Part shown: one piece after another, positions 10,544 to 22,744 of the stretch
Layout: each line of letters opens with the position of its first letter
Numbering within the stretch: the stretch's first letter is position 1
Origin: Phytophthora quininea
Taxonomy: Eukaryota; Oomycota; Peronosporomycetes; Peronosporales; Peronosporaceae
DNA: 64,000 nucleotides
Assembly (NCBI GenBank): GCA_011947345.1
Contig: JAAVTG010000699.1
Coordinates: 1-64,000, forward strand
Reading direction: 5' to 3'
Notes under the pieces: generated by a model
Database searches by the model: none
Seen by the model: the letters and a program-made list of their open reading frames with translations, nothing else
What the model was told of the DNA's origin: nothing
Program-made: the position numbers and the translations under genes

Positions 10544-13190
10544 AGGGGAGTTGACGACGCATCAGTGTCATTTTCGACCAAATCTTGTCGTGCCGGTCGG
10601 CAACGAAGACAGTGTTATATCGTCTCAAAACCCGTCAAGTCACGCATAGGCAATATTCGTTCGTCGAGTTCCACGTCCACACCGGTCCCGTGTCAAGCAA
10701 CTCCTGAATATTTTCGACACTAAGGTAGTGTCATGGACGAGCTATCTCAAGCGAGAAACAAACTCAATTCAAGTGCATGTGGTGTAACAATTACTCCACT
10801 TGGTACGTTCCCTAAAATAGTAGCCCCTGCCCACAACAACACGTCTCGCCCTCTTGCGAAGGTTCGACGAGAGTTGAGGCTTCGCCTGAAGGACGCCCAA
10901 CTCGACTCACCCAGAGCCAGTCAAACAAACCCTCCTGCGATGTTTCGGCTAGCCAAACAGCGCCACTAGCCCCGAGCTTTGGCTAGGACGCTTAACACAC
11001 AATACACTCACTCAAACTCCGGGGTTCCTCTAAAGCGAGGAAGCCACGGCTGGGGAAAGAGCTTCCGGAGCCGCCGCAGCAGAGCCACGAGTAATGAGGG
11101 TTAGGCGGAGGCGAATAGGCTCTCCTTGGCAATATAGCGGCTTAGCACGCGCCGCGAATCAATCCCTTTCGGGCAACACACACTTCTTGCCCTTGCCAAC
11201 GAACGCTCGCACACCCTGCTCGCCGCGTTCGCCGAACTAGCGTAATCCAGACAGACAGACAGACACACACACACACACACACACACAGTCTTACCTCTGA
11301 ATGTCCAGGAGCTTGTGCGGCTTGAGTAGTCGGCGGAAAATACTGTTCTGTTTAGTGTGGCCCTTCGGCCTTATCGTTTCCTATGTCTTTCAGTATGTCC
11401 TATGCAAATATACAGTGAAAGAAGGTTCGTTTTAGATCTCGGCGACCCTCTGCGAAGACTCGAACCGTCGCCGTCCACGGGGGTTGCGAAACTTCGCAGG
11501 CGCCTAAAACAGGTCCACCTAGCCTAGTACCGCCTGGTTTCAACCTAGGATAGGCACTGCCTAGAGTAGGCCTCTTAATTCTCGTCTAGCCTTAGACTAG
11601 TGTGGCGAAGCTCGGTGAAAAACTTGCGCCCAGGGGGTGTACAGTGGCGCGACCCGAATGAACTGGTCTGGGGGGTAGCGGTTCCAGAAGGCCCTTGAGC
11701 AACCTGGAACCGTTGGCGTGTACCTTGTGTGCAATCCCTAAGGGTTCGGATCGCTGGACTCGATGACCAGGGAGGACACCTGCTCAGGATACAGGTAACG
11801 GGTAGGTTAGTACTGCGGTTCGGGAGTTCCCCGAACGCGCTTGCTACAGAGAGCGGGTTAGAAGAGTTAGAAGGTGGCTTGTGGTCGCACTCCAGGACCA
11901 CACAGCCAAACCTTGTACAAGATAACAATTAACAATATAGAGTTCGATACCGATATGCAGCCACCACTTATTCTTTTGGGCCCTCGGGTGGTGGGTCCTC
12001 GTCCAGGATCGATGGGGCGTATGCGGTTAGGGACACCTGGAAGGTTTCGAACACCCCGACGTTCGCGCACCAGCTCCTCGCGGAGCAACAGATACAGCAC
12101 TCGGTTACAAAGCTTAGGTCAGTCGATTCACAACGCAGTTAGTGTCAACGCCTTGGTGGTCACTGCTATCCAGCCACACAAGACGGTCAGGTCAATATAA
12201 AATGGGTGACGCCCGGATGTACCGACGGCCCAACTAGGATATGGAATGGGTCGGGGTCAATCCAGGAGCGGCACGCCCTAAACTCCCCTTCCCAACTGGA
12301 CTTGAACACGGGGAAGTTCCACGCGAGGCTAGCCCTAAGCCAAGGTGCCCTTAACGCCCAATGCGGCCTCCGCTTCCTCGGAGCACGTGAGGAATTGGAG
12401 GAAAATCGAACTCTGTTAAAATCTCATACAAACTAACTATGCAATACTAAGTACGAAACGGGGTGACCTCTCGCAACTTCAACTCCAGGCGCTCCACATC
12501 ACTCCGCACTGGGGATTGATTCTTCACCTGATGTTTGTATAGGGACTTCCACAACTTCATACATCCAGAATCACGGTTCAGGGATTGGTCATCCTGGAAC
12601 GCCGATCTGCGTCCAGGATACCGAATCCGGTTCCAGAGTCCTAGCGTACCGGAAAATCCACTTTCATCGAGCGTAGCAACTTCTTGGAAACGTAGTGTGT
12701 TGTGTAACACGTGCTTTGTTGGGGGAGAGACTAGGCCTTGGGAGCCCTTAGCGTCACACTCATCGTGCGCTTTGGGGCCAAGGCTACACAAGTCACAGAG
12801 GGGATACGTTCCCTCAATGTGATTTCCGCCCACTCTTGGACACTTGCTGACGAACGAGGTGCGGCTTCGGACCGAGCCTCCAGTGCGTTTCGGGATTTAC
12901 ATACTCCCGACGCAGGCTTCCGAAATCTAGGAACCATCCTTGGTAGGACCCCGCCACAGCCTTGTCCCAACTGGTCACACGTCTCCACAACCACTCATCC
13001 ACTAAGTTAAAATCCAACCAATCACAGCGCGGGGATTGCTACCCATAGAAAAATCCAAATCAGCATCATCACACTAGGCGCTGGCTTGACTTAATTTCAG
13101 TAGGGGGACCAAAGCGAAGAATCGCTACACCACATACCAATCGCAACCCCGACATCATGAGCGTTGTTGCCTGGTCCCTTCATCGGCATC
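10544..13190. other. Long stretch without a recognisable gene; probable retroelement untranslated or LTR-like sequence
   Basis: This 2.6-kb stretch has only short frames on both strands. At 11249-11287 there is a CAGA run followed by an AC-dinucleotide run. The GC-rich, stop-poor 10970-12000 part resembles LTR or leader sequence, but I could not find a matching second LTR in the window. On the minus strand, 12447-13017 gives protein-like pieces (REYVNPETHWRLGP; CDLCSLGPKAHDEC) in different frames that might be remnants of a zinc-knuckle protein. None is convincing alone. Confidence 0.35.
11249..11287. repeat. CAGA/AC microsatellite
   Basis: A short CAGA tetranucleotide run passes directly into about 12 copies of the AC dinucleotide. 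It is a simple compound microsatellite with no coding role visible. Confidence 0.9.
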
Positions 13191-13194
13191 AACG

Positions 13195-15812
13195 ATGTCA
13201 GGTCAAACTAACAGCCCCCAGTTGAGAGCGAGCGTCTCAACCAGGGCCAAAGTGGCATTGCTGTCACTGCCATCTGACGTGGAGCGTCAATCCACATCAG
13301 CTACCAGCTCGCCAAGTCATTATGGACCACCGCTATCCCGAACCAGCTTCATTGGTATTCGGCGAATATTGGCAGAAGCATATGCTGCGGCGCGAAGTTG
13401 CAGCTAGTCGCCATCTCTATGCGATGGGATTTCGCCGCAGTAAACAAACTGAAGGCGTTGGCACTGTGGCTCAAGCATCGCTTCAACAATCATCAAGTAA
13501 CATCGGTTAGGTGTAGCGGATACAGCGCGACCACAACGTGGCGAGACGTCTGCTGATCCAAGGCAGAACATAGCCCTCACCCCACAAGTAGCGCGGCGGC
13601 TACTTCGTGGATACAAGCATCTCGACACCTTCTTGTCAGTCATAAATATTCGAATTCAACCAGTGTGGTCTTCCAAGCCTTCACGCTGACCCCCTCCCCC
13701 AAGAACTATCAGTGCTGTCAGACCTACTTAAAGGCAATTATGAACAGCATTTGGGATGGCCAGGGCAATAACCGATACATAGTTGTAGATGACGATATTC
13801 CAAAGCGGTGGACTGAGGTGAACTGCAGGCCATTGGGAGCTGTCCCGGAGAAAGATACACATCCTGAAGCTGAAGTCCGACTAATTCATGATCTCTCTTT
13901 TCCGCCTGGATCATCGACCGAATCGTGTTTTGACAAGACGTGCGCGCTAAACATACAGTACTGGTGTGTCGTCGTATTCGCCGATCAAATAGAAGCCCTG
14001 CACCAGAATCCAGCGTTAGTTATTCGCATCCTGATGGGGGACCTTAAGTTTCGTCACCTCATGATCGCAGCGAGTGAGTCGCATTGGATGGCCGCCAGTA
14101 TTCCTGAAGTTAAGGCTCTCGTTATTGATTTATTGACCCCCATTCGGTTGGGTTAAATTTCCTTCTTTTACGGCGCTTTTCGAGGAACTATCACGCGGTT
14201 AGTATATAACCTCTCCGGCTGCAGTTGCTGACAACACTGACGACGAGCCATTTTTAGGATTGGAGTTGGTGGACGATCACGTCCTAATCGAGCATGACTC
14301 CGAGAATCGATTAGCATTGGCCGAAGCAACGCTACGATACGTGATGTTGGCGATCCTTGGCCCCCGACCGATCAACGACAAAAGCGTCATGGGAGACCCA
14401 AATCGACGTCCTGGGCCTGACTCGGGACACCGTCAAACGCACGGTGTCGATGCCGCAAGACAAGATCGAGAAGGCGCATGATCGAGTGACGAATATGAAA
14501 AACCGCGGTGATGCCACCAAAACAGAGTTGATGAAGCTTCTTGGAAGTTTGAGGCACGTGTGCTCATGTCTACGGACCGCTACACCGTTATATCAGCGGC
14601 TTCGGACGTTGTGCAACGCGACACCTCGCGTCGGTCGAGTCAAGTTGTCGCCTGGAGATCGTTCGGACATCCAATGGTTTCTTCGCATTCTCCAGTTTGG
14701 ACACTTACGGGAGCTTCCGTTAAGGCTGTTCAGTAGTCGGGAACCTGAGATCGTCGTGCATCTCTGCATAGACGCATCAAATATCCGATTAGCAGCACTT
14801 AACTCGACCAACATCAACTTTATACAAGAATGGTTTGATGAGGACGAACTCTGCTTGATAAGCAGTTTATCTGCTGTCGACGACAAATTCTCTATAATGT
14901 GCGGGAATTTTTCTGTGTGGTGTTGACCGTATGGATCTGGGGTATAGGTGACCAGAACCACAGTCGTCAAATGCTGGAGTGACAACAAATTCGCGATGGC
15001 GTCGGCCAATTCCATGAAATGAAGTAATTCACATAGTCAAGAGTTAACCCGGGCCATCGGGTTGGCAGAAACTGCATTCAACTTGCGCGTGTACGCAGCT
15101 CACCTCCCTGGCTGCACGAATGCGGCAGGTGACGCAGCATCTCGGGCCTGGAACCCTCCTTTCACTGGAACATGGGCTAATTTCTCTCATTCTTAGACGC
15201 AGGTAGAAGTTCTGGCTCAGTTGAGAAAGCTCTATCACAACTTCTCAACGATCTTCAAGCCCGTTCACTGGCCCAAGCTCTCAAATCAAGTACACCACCA
15301 CATGGACGCAGTGGACGTCTTGGTGTGAGATACTCCGATTCCCCGTGTGGCTCCCACGAGACGGTAAAATCACTCCTACCAACTCGCACCATTTGAGGTG
15401 TACTGTTGAAAGTACGGATGGAACTGGGGGCAACACGGAAACTCATCTGCTACGGTCCTCGCCAAAATCAGCTATTTGTCTTGGCATCATAAACGAGTCG
15501 TCGTCTACCCAGTCGGCTTACTTCCCGGACACCGCCTGGCGATCACAGGAACGCGGCGGCACGACGCAGCACTGACTAAATGTGCCCCAGTCACGATTCA
15601 GATCTTACGGCAGATGCACAAGCCACTCGATTTCTCCATCCAGCACGACCGCGTCTTATGGGGGCGGGGCTGCGATCGTGGGCTGGATCCTACTCCTCCG
15701 AAGATCAGAGTATTTGGCGGAAGGGAAAAAGACCCACAAATTCGCGCTGAGTCGGTCGGCCATACGCTTTGTTCGGTCAAATGGTAGTCCCCGCCGTGAT
15801 TCGATTCGGTGA
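13195..15812 (+). mobile_element. DIRS-type retrotransposon remnant, plus orientation (RT-RNase H-tyrosine recombinase)
   Basis: Broken plus-strand frames give DIRS-order Pol. The reverse transcriptase has PLGAVPEKDT and EAEVRLIHDLSFPPGSS (about 13830-13930), then MGDLKFRHLMIA, then the catalytic LVDDHVLIEHDSENR (about 14270). Connection/RNase H follows with MKLLGSLRHVCSCL (about 14530-14570) and EIVVHLCIDASN (about 14750). A tyrosine recombinase N-terminal region with FPVWLPRDGKITPTNSHHL (about 15340) leads to a partial catalytic domain near 15580-15780. DIRS elements integrate with a tyrosine recombinase rather than an integrase. Many stops are present, and the recombinase is cut at about 15812, before its C-terminal R-H-R-Y half. 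The element faces another DIRS remnant. Confidence 0.85.
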
Positions 15813-15967
15813 GAAAAAGCAGATCAATTCAACCAAGGACAGCTGAGAACGGTCAGCCGTTCGGGACAACCTTGGGTGTGCCCCGTTCACGCGCTCTAGT
15901 TTCTGGTTAAACACCACGAGCAGCTTCGCCTTGAGCTGGCCGCCCCATTGTGTTCAACGAGTCACAA

Positions 15968-18900
15968 TCAAGTCGCGCAAGTTAGAGACATGTCATAGCT
16001 GGTAAAGTCTGTTGCTGCCATTTCCAACAATCGCTCACGAGTGGGGAAATGGATCATATTTTCCTCGTGGGTGAGAAGTGGCGGCACCCCGTAAAATCCG
16101 GTGCTGCTTGCTCCGCGAGGAAATAATTGCCAACCAGACGGGGCTCTTGAGGACACCTTGAGACTTCTAGCACATCAGTTTCGCCAAACCCGAGGAACCC
16201 TGGGCTATCAACACCGGGTACTCCTCGAATGCACTTGACAACCATCGCGCCATGGCTTTAATGCCCAAACGGTCTGCCCCCGCATTTAAGAGCGCCGTCG
16301 CTCTCCCCACTCGAATCGAGTGAGTGGGAAATCGGGCGAGGTCCAAGCCGTGCTCATGAGCCGCAGCCTTGATAGTCGCAGCCAATTCTTTGCTGTAATG
16401 CCGGTTCCTTGTCCTGTCGATAGCGCTGGTTGATCCGGCGCGGTCTTGAACTTCCGGGCGCCATTAACGATCTACCTTGCCGCCACTACTGGACAAATGT
16501 CGGTATCACCTGACTTGTCATGGAATCTAACCTACTCTCGACCGAACTGATTGTTTTTCGTCCCGAGTAGAGTGGTTCCAACTCTCTGAGCCTTGTGTGA
16601 TTTGCACGCACATCCTTCAGCATCCATAAACAATAAGCCCTGGAGCATCAACACGTACGCACGATGTCGGTGCCCGATAAATAAACATTCCGATCCCCAC
16701 ATCAAGAAAAAATTACCGAGCAGGAGACCACCCCACAGCAAGCTCATGCGAGTGTGCTGGTGGTTCATCCGGCTGAAAATTAATCGCAGGAGGGGAACTG
16801 ACAGTGGCGACGGCTTGGTGACCAGGGAAGTGAACCTGCGAATTCCTCTCAGTAAAATAGCGTGACTGGTGTCGACACCAGCGTTGTTTCGGTGATACCA
16901 CTGAACAGTGCACAACTTGGCGCAAATAGTGGAGTAGGAGTTGCCGGCACCCTTTTGTTCATCCCGAACCGCCACAAGTAGACGGCAAATGCCCCCAACT
17001 GTGTGGCATTAGCGCTGTAGTCAAGATTGGCTAACCAACACAAGTAACCCATCCATCTGCACCACTCCGTCCATTGTTTCCAGTAGCGCCTGTAATGTTG
17101 TCGCGAGGAATCAGCCAAGGCACTGGCACGCAAAAACGCCCCCAAACTTTCGAGAGATCTCTTGAGCTGGTCGGTAGCTCTTCCTGCGGCCACCCAGTAG
17201 CGAGATTATTGAATGTTAATAAATGTCGGTGCGATTGCCACACCCTTGATCCAACGTCAGCCAACATGCTATTTTCTCCAGGAATGTGAGCCGCCGATGC
17301 AAAAACGAATGCTTCACTTCCAGCAGGCTAAGAATGCGCAACAATTGTTGAGCTTCGTGATTGCGGCTGGAACGTCGATTGTTCCGCGCGATCGCCGGTA
17401 TGTTATCGATATAGACGCACCCATGGCATGGATCGCTGGTGGACCGACCGGCCCAATTGACACCCCAGGCAATCGATGCATACACCGCGCTCATCAACTC
17501 TCGCGAGTTGATGTTGTAGTCACCGTTGCCTGTCGCTCGAAATTTTACAATGTTGAACAATTCGTCTTGATTAAACCGCACTTGAATATACTCTCGCCGT
17601 GCTGGAAACACCGCGCAGAGACCGTAATCGCTGGTATCCATGAAGATCTCATAATCAATCGGTTGAGAGCCCGAAAACTGAGACAACAGGACCGCATTAA
17701 AATCAGCGTAGCGTAAAATCGAACGGAACCAATACAAGTCATCGTGCGCACCTGCCGTGGCACGAATCGCTGAATATCGGCGTGGTCCCCATGTCAAGGC
17801 CGACAACTGCTGGAAAAATGGTTTGGCTGACGGAATACACGTCACGACATGTCGAAGGCTTCAAGTAGCTTCCGAACATTTTGCTGTTGTACACTCCCGT
17901 CCCAACATATCGTCGAGAACCTGTGTCGGGTTCGATCAGGTTATTGTCGTCGCACCATATCTTAGCATCGAAGGTGCGAGCCCCCTTCTCTGGCTGGTGC
18001 CTCCATTTGGGTGCTGTCGAAGCGTACAGGTGGCTAATTGCTCCTCCAGCAATCCAGTGGTGTTGCGGCGAAAGTGTCCATCCAAATGGACAACTTAAGT
18101 CAGTGATCAGCACGCCAAGTTCAGGAATTGTACCCCAAATCGACCAACATGATCTGCATGGGTAGCAAGATGTCTGAAAGTACTTGCAACGTCTCCCGAC
18201 ATCAGCTTCGTGATACAGGAAATTTGTTCTCTACTTCCATGATTCGATTTGCAAGGTCGTGCGGTCCATCGTAGGTTATCGCCACAGAGTCGTCGCCGAT
18301 TGTGTTATCGTTAACAGAACCTCCTTCGGAATACGAGAGGTCGTGTATGACTCGAGCATCTTCCGGTAAAGGTATTGTCCCTTTTACACCGCCCCAAATA
18401 GGCTGCAGGTAACATTGTCTAGCAGCGGGAGCAGGTCAATGTCGAGGACCAGGTACTGACCTGCATCTTGACCCTTTCGGATTTGTTTCACGAGCGAATT
18501 CAGAGCCAGTTGAGCTGAAGTATGATTTCCGGGAGGCTTGGCTTACACTTGAAATGTAGACTTCCACGCTGGTCTTACACCACGCCTCACAATGTCTTCC
18601 CATTTATGACGATGTTGATACGAAGTCTAGGCAGGCGTGCTGTTCGGGATCTCCAGATCCTTGTTTGGTCGTGAGTGATCCGTCTCGCCACGAAGAAGAC
18701 GAACGAACTCGGTTGAATCTGAGTTTTACGTAGGAATGCTGAAAATACTTGCTGCTTCTCGGAGTCGATCCCAAGCTTGCACTCACCAACAACCCGCGAT
18801 TTTGCGACAGGACCTTCTGAAAGCGACAGCTCAACGGAAGCCAGCGCTGCGCGGAGACTGGCTGCACGTTGCTCGCGATGGTGTGAGAGAAGTCGATGTC

Positions 18901-20698
18901 GTACTGCTAGTGTCAGCGCGTACGCTCGTTGCTCGAACTCCACAAACCTGGCAAGATCATCGTCAAAGATGTTATATTCTCGCAACTGCTCGCATCCACC
19001 GTCGTCCTCAGGCTGTATTCTCCTGACTTTGACTAGGGAGAGCGATGTGGGGTCACCCTTTTCGCTCAGGCCGCGTGGTTCAAAACCAACGCCAGTCTCC
19101 AATTTAGTGTCGTGAAATTCACCCGCACAACTTTCAGCTGCTCCATCGGTTCCGACCCACCCTAAACTACGTTCATGGGGTAGGATGTCACTGCTGCCAA
19201 TAGGGCCGATCGCCCCTCCTCTGGCCTTGGGTTGTGCACTGACGAGCTCCTTTTTGCAGCAACTGACAATGCTTCTTCCTTTATGGTCGCTTCTCGTCCG
19301 CGACCAATCGATGTATGTAAACGCGTCCAACGGCGCCAATGCTCGGCTTGTCGGTTCTGGTGGCTTTCGGTCTGCCAGGGTGTGCACGAGCCATTTTGCA
19401 CCCCTGGCGTCTTCACGCATCCGATGATTCCCGAGTGATCGAGCAAAGTCTTTGCGTAGTCCACCGTAGTGTTTCTCAATCTAATCAAGGACGATAGCAG
19501 GAAGCGTTGCCGGTGCAAAATGTCCTCGCTTCCGTGTGAAGCATCCTTTTTGTCGGCTTGGGCACGATGTGTTGGACAAGTACTTCATTCAGAGGCGTTG
19601 ATCGTTCATCACTGGCAAAGCGTCTTGTACGTCTTGACGAACAGGAGGATGATCGCGAACGGGTGTTTTCCTTCCCGAAAAGTACAGGATGAGGCACCCA
19701 TTACGGCCGGGCCAGTTTGTGTGCGACCTAATTGGAGTGTCTGCAACGCAGACATTCGCGAGTCGGAGATAATTTGCATGAGTCTGACGAATGATAGCTC
19801 AGCAAACGCGAACTCGGAGCTGACTTGCTGAGCCTTCACGGCACCACGCAGCGCGAGGAAACCACGCATCCGTTCGAATCATTCATCGATCCAGCAAACC
19901 AACTCGTTCCTGGCCTCTACAACGGAGAACCCGTTCCGTGCCTTGAGTGACACGACAAAGTTTCGTGCTGTTCCCATGAAATCGACCACATAAGGTAGGA
20001 AAACGGTTCCAACGACGCTAACCAACCCGTCAATGGCATCGGTGACCGCACCTAAATCTTGTGGCTGGGCTGGAGTCGGGAAGGAAGCTGTCATTCAAAA
20101 ATCGGTCATGTTGAGAGACGCGGTCGTCGTGCTACCTCCAGCCATAGGTGCAAAATGCATGATCGATAATCCTCGACGACCGAAATCCCAACTGTCGAAT
20201 GCGCGAAGGATAACAGGGTGTGGCAAGAACGCGAACGACTCGCGTCTAATCTGCAAAGTCTCAAGCAACAATTAAGGTTCCATGGGAGTATACGTACCGT
20301 TAACAAGTTGGCAGTGGATCACCCGCTGGAGCGACGATGGTTGATACTGAGCCTTGTTCGATCCAGCTCCCCATAAGAAATGATGCTGCTTCCGCTACCA
20401 AGCACCATCGGTGACTCTCGTAAGGCAATCACTTGATCAATACTCCGTATCATCGATGCATTTCCGCTGAACGAAGTGTGCAGCATCTGTAACGACTTCA
20501 GGTCTTCGTCCATTACCTCTGGAGCGCTGCGCTTTCACTGTCGCGGTGGTGGGGTAGCCGACACCGCGGGGACCGGTGTATGCTACACTTCTCCATCACT
20601 TTCGTCTGAATCACTGAGCTGATCAGATAGAAACTCTGCGTCAGCGGGAGATTCTTCCTGCCTTTCTTGATTCTCCATCGATGGTCTTGGCTCATCAA
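15968..20698 (-). mobile_element. DIRS-type retrotransposon remnant, minus orientation
   Basis: On the minus strand, from right to left, there is a poorly conserved ORF1/Gag-like region (18587-20698, with an acidic start near 20690). RT follows with EDARVIHDLS (about 18350) and FDAKIWCDDNNLIEPD (about 17950). RNase H gives YEIFMDTSDYGLCAVF (about 17640). A tyrosine-recombinase SAM-like domain gives SRQHYRRYWKQWTEW (about 17080) and the catalytic C-terminus HSIRVGRATALLNAGADRLGIK (about 16270-16330) with EEYPVL. Frames change several times, so it is inactive. Its RT differs clearly from the plus-strand DIRS remnant (IEPD versus IEHD context), so these are two lineages and not an inverted copy. 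Confidence 0.88.
18587..19420 (-). CDS. ORF1/Gag-like frame of the minus-strand DIRS remnant
   Basis: A single 277-residue open frame lies upstream of the minus-strand RT. It has a helical middle part (LARFVEFEQRAYALTLAVRH and RAALASVELSLSEG) and a basic C-terminus. Nothing catalytic is visible. Its position fits the Gag of a DIRS element. It is the longest intact frame in the element, but upstream pieces in other frames (19609-20513) show that the complete ORF is broken. Confidence 0.45.
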   Translation of the reverse strand: MREDARGAKWLVHTLADRKPPEPTSRALAPLDAFTYIDWSRTRSDHKGRSIVSCCKKELVSAQPKARGGAIGPIGSSDILPHERSLGWVGTDGAAESCAGEFHDTKLETGVGFEPRGLSEKGDPTSLSLVKVRRIQPEDDGGCEQLREYNIFDDDLARFVEFEQRAYALTLAVRHRLLSHHREQRAASLRAALASVELSLSEGPVAKSRVVGECKLGIDSEKQQVFSAFLRKTQIQPSSFVFFVARRITHDQTRIWRSRTARLPRLRINIVINGKTL

Positions 20699-20722
20699 AG
20701 ATTGTATCCCCGGCGTGAGAGC

Positions 20723-20747
20723 GCGGGGGTGGGTGGGTGGGTGGGAG
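20723..20747 (+). repeat. G-quadruplex-like GGGT run
   Basis: The sequence GCGGGGGTGGGTGGGTGGG is followed by TGGGAGGG, giving six closely spaced runs of three or more guanines with 1-nt loops. This is an ideal G-quadruplex pattern. It lies exactly between the minus-strand DIRS remnant and the Helitron helicase fragment. Confidence 0.85.
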
Positions 20748-22707
20748 GGCTATAGGGCGGCTCTTTTCAGTTTTCCCGAGAGACGTATCACGCTACTACA
20801 TCGGACTGTTACTTTGTTACCGTCTCGGACCCCGGTCATTTGACGACTTGAAGACAGTTGCCGGTGTAGTTTACGAAACTTATAAGGCGGCTGCTTTGGC
20901 TCTTGGTTTACTCGAGTTCGACGAGGAGAGTCACCAATGCCTCGAAGAAGCCGCAACATTTCAAATGCCGGCGCAACTGCGGCAGCTTTTGCGGTGCTTT
21001 TAGTATATTGTGAGCCTACCGACCCGGGGGGCATGGGAATCGCACGTTACTTCCTGTGTGAAGATTACCAAAATCTAGAATCGGAAGAATCGACATTCCG
21101 CGATCCATTCGAACGTTCAGCATGTAGACGATGATGCTGGGGAAGAGGTGAGCCGGCCGGCAATTTATTTGTCGCTTCAGGGAATTCATGAACAGTTGGT
21201 GGCAAACGGTCAGTCCCTTCATGCGTACAACGACTCACTCCCTCAAACTGAAGTTTTCAGAGACGTTGAACTGGCTAGAGATGTGGCCGTTCGGTTGCAA
21301 AATTGATTATTGTCTTAAACCGGTTACGACGCTGAAGGACTGCCAGCATCCGTATCGTCCCTTGACTAAACGGAGGTGTTTCATAAAGTCATCGATGCAG
21401 TATTTCCCCGCAGCATCGACTCTACCGAACCAAGTCGGAGTGGCAAGTGTTTCTTTTTGGATGGCCCCAGTGGGACTGGGAAATCCTATCTGTAGGAAAT
21501 ATTGCTGGCCCACGTCAGACACAAAGGCGCTATTGCTCTAGCCGTCGCTGGGAGTGGAATTGCGGGGCAATTGCTGACCGGAGGAAGAACAGCTCATTCT
21601 GCTTTCAAATTGCCTTTGGATCCTGATGACACCCTGCTGAAACAAACAAATATGATCATTTGGGATGAAGCTCCAATGACACATCGCTACCACGAAGCCC
21701 TCGATCGCACCCTACGAGACCTATCGCAAACCAATAGCCCGTTTGGAGGCATTGCAATTCTGCTTTCCGGTGATTTCCGACAAACTTTGCCGGTGATCGG
21801 CCAGCTGAGATTATATCGGCGACGATTAAACGCTCAGAACTTTGGGGGACTTTGAGTGGCTGAGCCTAACCAACATGCGTGTGCAAACTTCTAGAAACCC
21901 TCAAACAGCAACCGAAATGCAGGCATTTGCGGATTATTTGCTGCGAGTAGGAGACGGGAGGCACGACATGTCCGCTGCTCTAGGTCCTGACTTTATCAAA
22001 ATACCGGCAGACATGCTCCTACATGTTTCTGAATTAGATGGTGGAGATCGTGATATCCGAAATCACCAGAGACTACATCGGCTGATTGACACTGTTTACA
22101 CGGACTTCAATGAGGGTAATCAACCCGACAACTATTTTGCGGATAGGGTTATACTAACCCCAAAAACGAGGTTGTACATTTTATCAACAACCTAATTTGG
22201 GGGAGTTACAGGGGGCACTGAAGAATACCTTTCGATTGATAACTTGGATGGGGGTGATGAACTCCAGCGTCAGAAACATGGAGATTTGTACCCCACAGAG
22301 TTCTTAAACACTATATCGCTCAGTGGGATGCCGCCACATGAGCTCAGACTGAAAATCGGGACGCCGATTATGTTGATTCGAAACCTGAACACCAGGTTTG
22401 GTCTTTGCAACGGAACAAGGCTTCGAATTCTACATTTGCGACGCAATTGCATGGAAGCAACGATAATGGGTGAATCGCACAGCGAAAAAGAGTTATTCTA
22501 CCTCGGATCACTCTTATCAGCAAAAATTCTGGGTTTCCATTTGAACTGCGAAGGAAACAGTTCCCGGTGCAAGTCGCTTTTGCTATGACAATAAACAAAT
22601 CTCAAGGCCAATCCATCCAGAAACTTAGGTTGTATCTACCTGAGCCTGTGTTCTCGCACGGCCAATACTATGTGGCTTTGTACTGGGTTACTTCTCGAAA
22701 AGAATAA
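20737..22707 (+). pseudogene. Helitron PIF1-like helicase, C-terminal part, broken
   Basis: Frames in order give PRDVSRYYIGLLLCYR, LPTYK-like and AALALGLLE segments (20760-20960). They continue with a degraded Walker A (SFWMAPVGLGNP, with the expected GPSGTGK-type loop out of frame), then AHSAFKLPLDPDD and MIIWDEAPM (Walker B, about 21660), FGGIAILLSGDFRQTLPV (about 21750), ADRVILTPK, MPPHELRLKIGTPIMLIRN (about 22330) and INKSQGQSI with a VALYW end (about 22600-22690). This is the SF1B helicase half of a Helitron RepHel protein. Frameshifts and stops are present, the Rep nuclease half is absent, and no CTRR hairpin terminus was found. Helitrons move by rolling-circle replication. Confidence 0.9.
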
Positions 22708-22744
22708 ATGAGTACAACACTGTTTCGATGTGAGTCTGTTTGAT

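Noticed and set aside
18587..19420. Minus-strand ORF as an independent host gene
   Set aside because: It lies directly upstream of a DIRS RT in the same orientation and shows no host domain, so ORF1 of the element is the simpler reading.
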